Program-made: the position numbers and the translations under genes
Part shown: piece after piece, positions 14,874 through 16,610 of the stretch
Layout: each line of letters opens with the position of its first letter
Position numbering within the stretch: position 1 is the stretch's first letter
The notes under the pieces: model-generated
The model's database searches: none
Seen by the model: the letters and a program-made list of their open reading frames with translations, nothing else
What the model was told of the DNA's origin: nothing
Assembly: GCA_002501085.1 (NCBI GenBank)
Contig: DLRL01000037.1
Span: 1 to 16,610 of the forward strand
Origin: Gemmatimonadales bacterium UBA7889
GTDB lineage: Bacteria > Gemmatimonadota > Gemmatimonadetes > Longimicrobiales > Gaopeijiaceae
Direction of reading: 5' to 3'
DNA length: 16,610 nucleotides

Positions 14874-16120
14874 TGTCGGCTAATGTTTGGGCAGTCATCC
14901 GGCGTGAATACCTGCAGAGGGTGCGTTCGAAGTGGTTTGTCATTTCAACGCTAGGTGGCCCCTTGCTCATTCTTCTAGTCATGATTGTTCCAGCATACTT
15001 CCTGGTGAGTGGAGGACAGGCCGAACAGAAGCTTGCGATTGTTGATGGTAGTAATGTGCTATACGAACGGATTGCGCCCTACCTGGTAAACGAAGGACTT
15101 GAGGTTGAGGAGGAGCGGTGGTACCCGGATGTGGTGACTAGTCTCCGTAAAGAAGCGACTGAAGGTGACCTCTGGGGGTTCATTGTGTTAGATGAACTCA
15201 CACTTGATACTGGCGAAGCGATTGTGTACGTGACTACCCGTCCTTCACCCATCCGCCAGCTAACCCTGCAAAGTGCTATTACCCGTGCGGTTATGGAGTA
15301 CCAGCTTGAAAGGCGGGGGGTCGATGCAGAGGCGCTCTTAAGTGGGGGAGACCTTAGCCTGGAATTACTGTCGGAGGAACGGACTTCAACAGAGGAGCCA
15401 CAATTCTGGGTGGCGTATCTAGGGGCCTTCTTTCTCTACATGGTAATTCTATTCTACGCAGACTCAGTGATGAGAGCGACGCTAGAGGAGAAGACCAGTC
15501 GCATCGTAGAAGTGATCATTTCCTCGATGGAACCATGGCATCTCATGTTAGGAAAAATCCTAGGAGTCGGTGCTGTTGGCCTTACACAGCTTCTTGTCTG
15601 GATTGTCTCAGGATTCCTGATTGTAGCTGGTGGGATGCCTCTTTTGGTCAGCCTAAGTCCTGAACTCATGCCAGTAGAAACTCTCCTCTCGGCACTTCCG
15701 GGAATCGGAATGGTGACCCTGTTTGTATGCTTATTCATCTTCGGATTCTTCATGTATTCCGGCTTGCATGCAGCTGTGGGCGCAATGTGCAATACCGATC
15801 AGGAGGCTCAGCAGGTGCGGTTACCCATGGTTATGCTTCTTGTGATCCCTATTGCGATGGTCTCGGTTGTAATTGTGCAACCGATGACTGCGATGTCGAC
15901 ATGGTTTTCTCTGTTCCCTCTTTTCTCACCATTCTTGATGTGGGCACGTGTGGTGAGTGGTGGGATACCGGCCTGGCAGATTGGCCTCTCATTCCTACTC
16001 ATGCTTTTCACGGTCCTTGCGATCGCTTGGATAGCTGGCAGGATTTACAAGGTGGGAATTCTCATGGCAGGCAAAAGACCAACTCTTCCAGAATTATGGA
16101 GATGGGTGAAAGAAGCCTGA
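14873..16120 (+). CDS. NatB-type ABC transporter permease
   Basis: A 415-residue membrane protein of the ABC-2 type 3 family (NatB/YhaP). It opens with the usual cytoplasmic W-x-V-I-R-R-E-Y-L-x-R-V-R-S-K, then one membrane segment (about 22-46) and an extracytoplasmic domain (about 50-175). A second segment follows (178-200), then the conserved E-E-K-T-S-R-I-V-E-V-I-I-S-S-M-E-P linker (about 207-223), and four or five more segments to residue ~395. The tail is short and basic (G-K-R-P-T-L-P-E-L-W). It pairs with the upstream ATPase and should export a small ion, lipid or peptide. Family members include the Bacillus Na+ exporter NatB, but the substrate cannot be read from sequence. Confidence 0.9.
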   Translation: MSANVWAVIRREYLQRVRSKWFVISTLGGPLLILLVMIVPAYFLVSGGQAEQKLAIVDGSNVLYERIAPYLVNEGLEVEEERWYPDVVTSLRKEATEGDLWGFIVLDELTLDTGEAIVYVTTRPSPIRQLTLQSAITRAVMEYQLERRGVDAEALLSGGDLSLELLSEERTSTEEPQFWVAYLGAFFLYMVILFYADSVMRATLEEKTSRIVEVIISSMEPWHLMLGKILGVGAVGLTQLLVWIVSGFLIVAGGMPLLVSLSPELMPVETLLSALPGIGMVTLFVCLFIFGFFMYSGLHAAVGAMCNTDQEAQQVRLPMVMLLVIPIAMVSVVIVQPMTAMSTWFSLFPLFSPFLMWARVVSGGIPAWQIGLSFLLMLFTVLAIAWIAGRIYKVGILMAGKRPTLPELWRWVKEA

Positions 16121-16161
16121 AGAAAAGATTATGTGATCGGGTTTGAGTGTGGTCAGTTTAG

Positions 16162-16512
16162 CTAGTTAGGTAGGGCCGACCGTAGCAAGGCTTCTAGTTG
16201 GCGGTCGTCGAAGTCACGCGCTTTGGTGACAGCTTCCTGGTAGGACTCTTCGATGATGATCACTGTGGTCCGCGGAGCTTCTTCGAGGTTGGTAGGATTC
16301 GCCACATCAAATCGGAGGCGAGCGAGATACACATCTGGCCTCGTGGGGTCATCGTCAAACTCTAAGTACGTACCCCAGATGCGACCGCCATGTGTGATTG
16401 TCGCGATGTGCAGGCCGGTGCCTGAGTCAGTCCTGGATCTGTGTGAGGATGTCATCGTCATCCCACGATACCGATTGAGTGCTACGGAGTCACGCCCTCG
16501 ACTGCCCATCAT
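16162..16512 (-). CDS. Small protein of unknown function
   Basis: An open frame of 116 residues. From about residue 33 the composition looks like a globular domain: strands (L-H-I-A-T-I-T, W-G-T-Y-L-E-F, V-Y-L-A-R-L-R-F-D-V), an acidic turn (D-D-D-P-T-R-P-D), then T-V-I-I-I-E-E-S and an acidic C-terminal helix. There is no signal peptide, membrane segment or cysteine. The first ~30 residues are Arg/Ser-rich and less convincing, so the true start may be an internal Met (residue 18 or 20); no start has a good ribosome binding site. It is convergent with the exporter operon. The opposite strand has an open frame that looks like a shadow. I do not recognise the family. Confidence 0.5.
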   Translation of the reverse strand: MMGSRGRDSVALNRYRGMTMTSSHRSRTDSGTGLHIATITHGGRIWGTYLEFDDDPTRPDVYLARLRFDVANPTNLEEAPRTTVIIIEESYQEAVTKARDFDDRQLEALLRSALPN

Positions 16513-16610
16513 ATAGATAAGTTCTTGTGAGCGAGGCTTCTGCTTCTCAAGGTTTTTGGCGAATATTCAGGTTGTATGGGATGAATGGATCCGCTTGTGT
16601 ACCAGGCCTG

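Overview
The window looks like a chromosomal segment of a Gram-negative, diderm, probably free-living bacterium of moderate GC content. A Gemmatimonadota-like lineage is the best guess. That is inference from gene content: a secreted Asp-box (BNR/VPS10-like) propeller protein, a CBM9/DUF5916 outer-membrane protein ending in Phe, a lipoprotein-type prolyl oligopeptidase and a YpdA-type reductase, a mix I associate with that phylum. No rRNA, tRNA, CRISPR array, insertion sequence or prophage gene was seen.

Layout. Bases 1-552 hold no convincing complete gene; the first ~110 bases may be the 3' end of a gene cut by the window edge. A ygfZ-type folate-binding Fe-S maintenance protein follows (553-1653, +). 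Next are two exported proteins on the + strand: a 985-residue Asp-box propeller protein (1810-4767) ending at a good intrinsic terminator, and an S9A prolyl oligopeptidase (4955-7075) with an intact Ser553/Asp638/His673 triad. A YpdA-like flavin reductase (7084-8079, -) lies tail to tail with the peptidase and diverges from a small coiled-coil protein (8194-8460, +). A 762-residue CBM9/DUF5916 surface protein (8519-10807, -) diverges from a two-gene luxE-luxC operon (10940-13497, +). A lone AbrB/MazE-type DNA-binding protein (13520-13714, -) comes next, then a NatA/NatB-type ABC exporter (13917-16120, +) and an unrecognised small protein (16162-16512, -).

How the genes may work together. The clearest functional unit is the LuxE-LuxC pair: an acyl-activating acyl-protein synthetase translationally coupled to an acyl-CoA/acyl-enzyme reductase, both with their acyl-carrying cysteines. 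LuxD and luciferase (LuxAB) genes are absent, so the pair probably makes a long-chain aldehyde or alcohol for a purpose other than light. The ABC exporter pair is a second unit, with a one-base overlap. The propeller protein, peptidase and DUF5916 protein point to extracellular or periplasmic handling of peptides or polymers, but nothing ties them into one pathway. I see no clear new defence or mobile system; the non-luminous luxE-luxC operon is the most interesting item.
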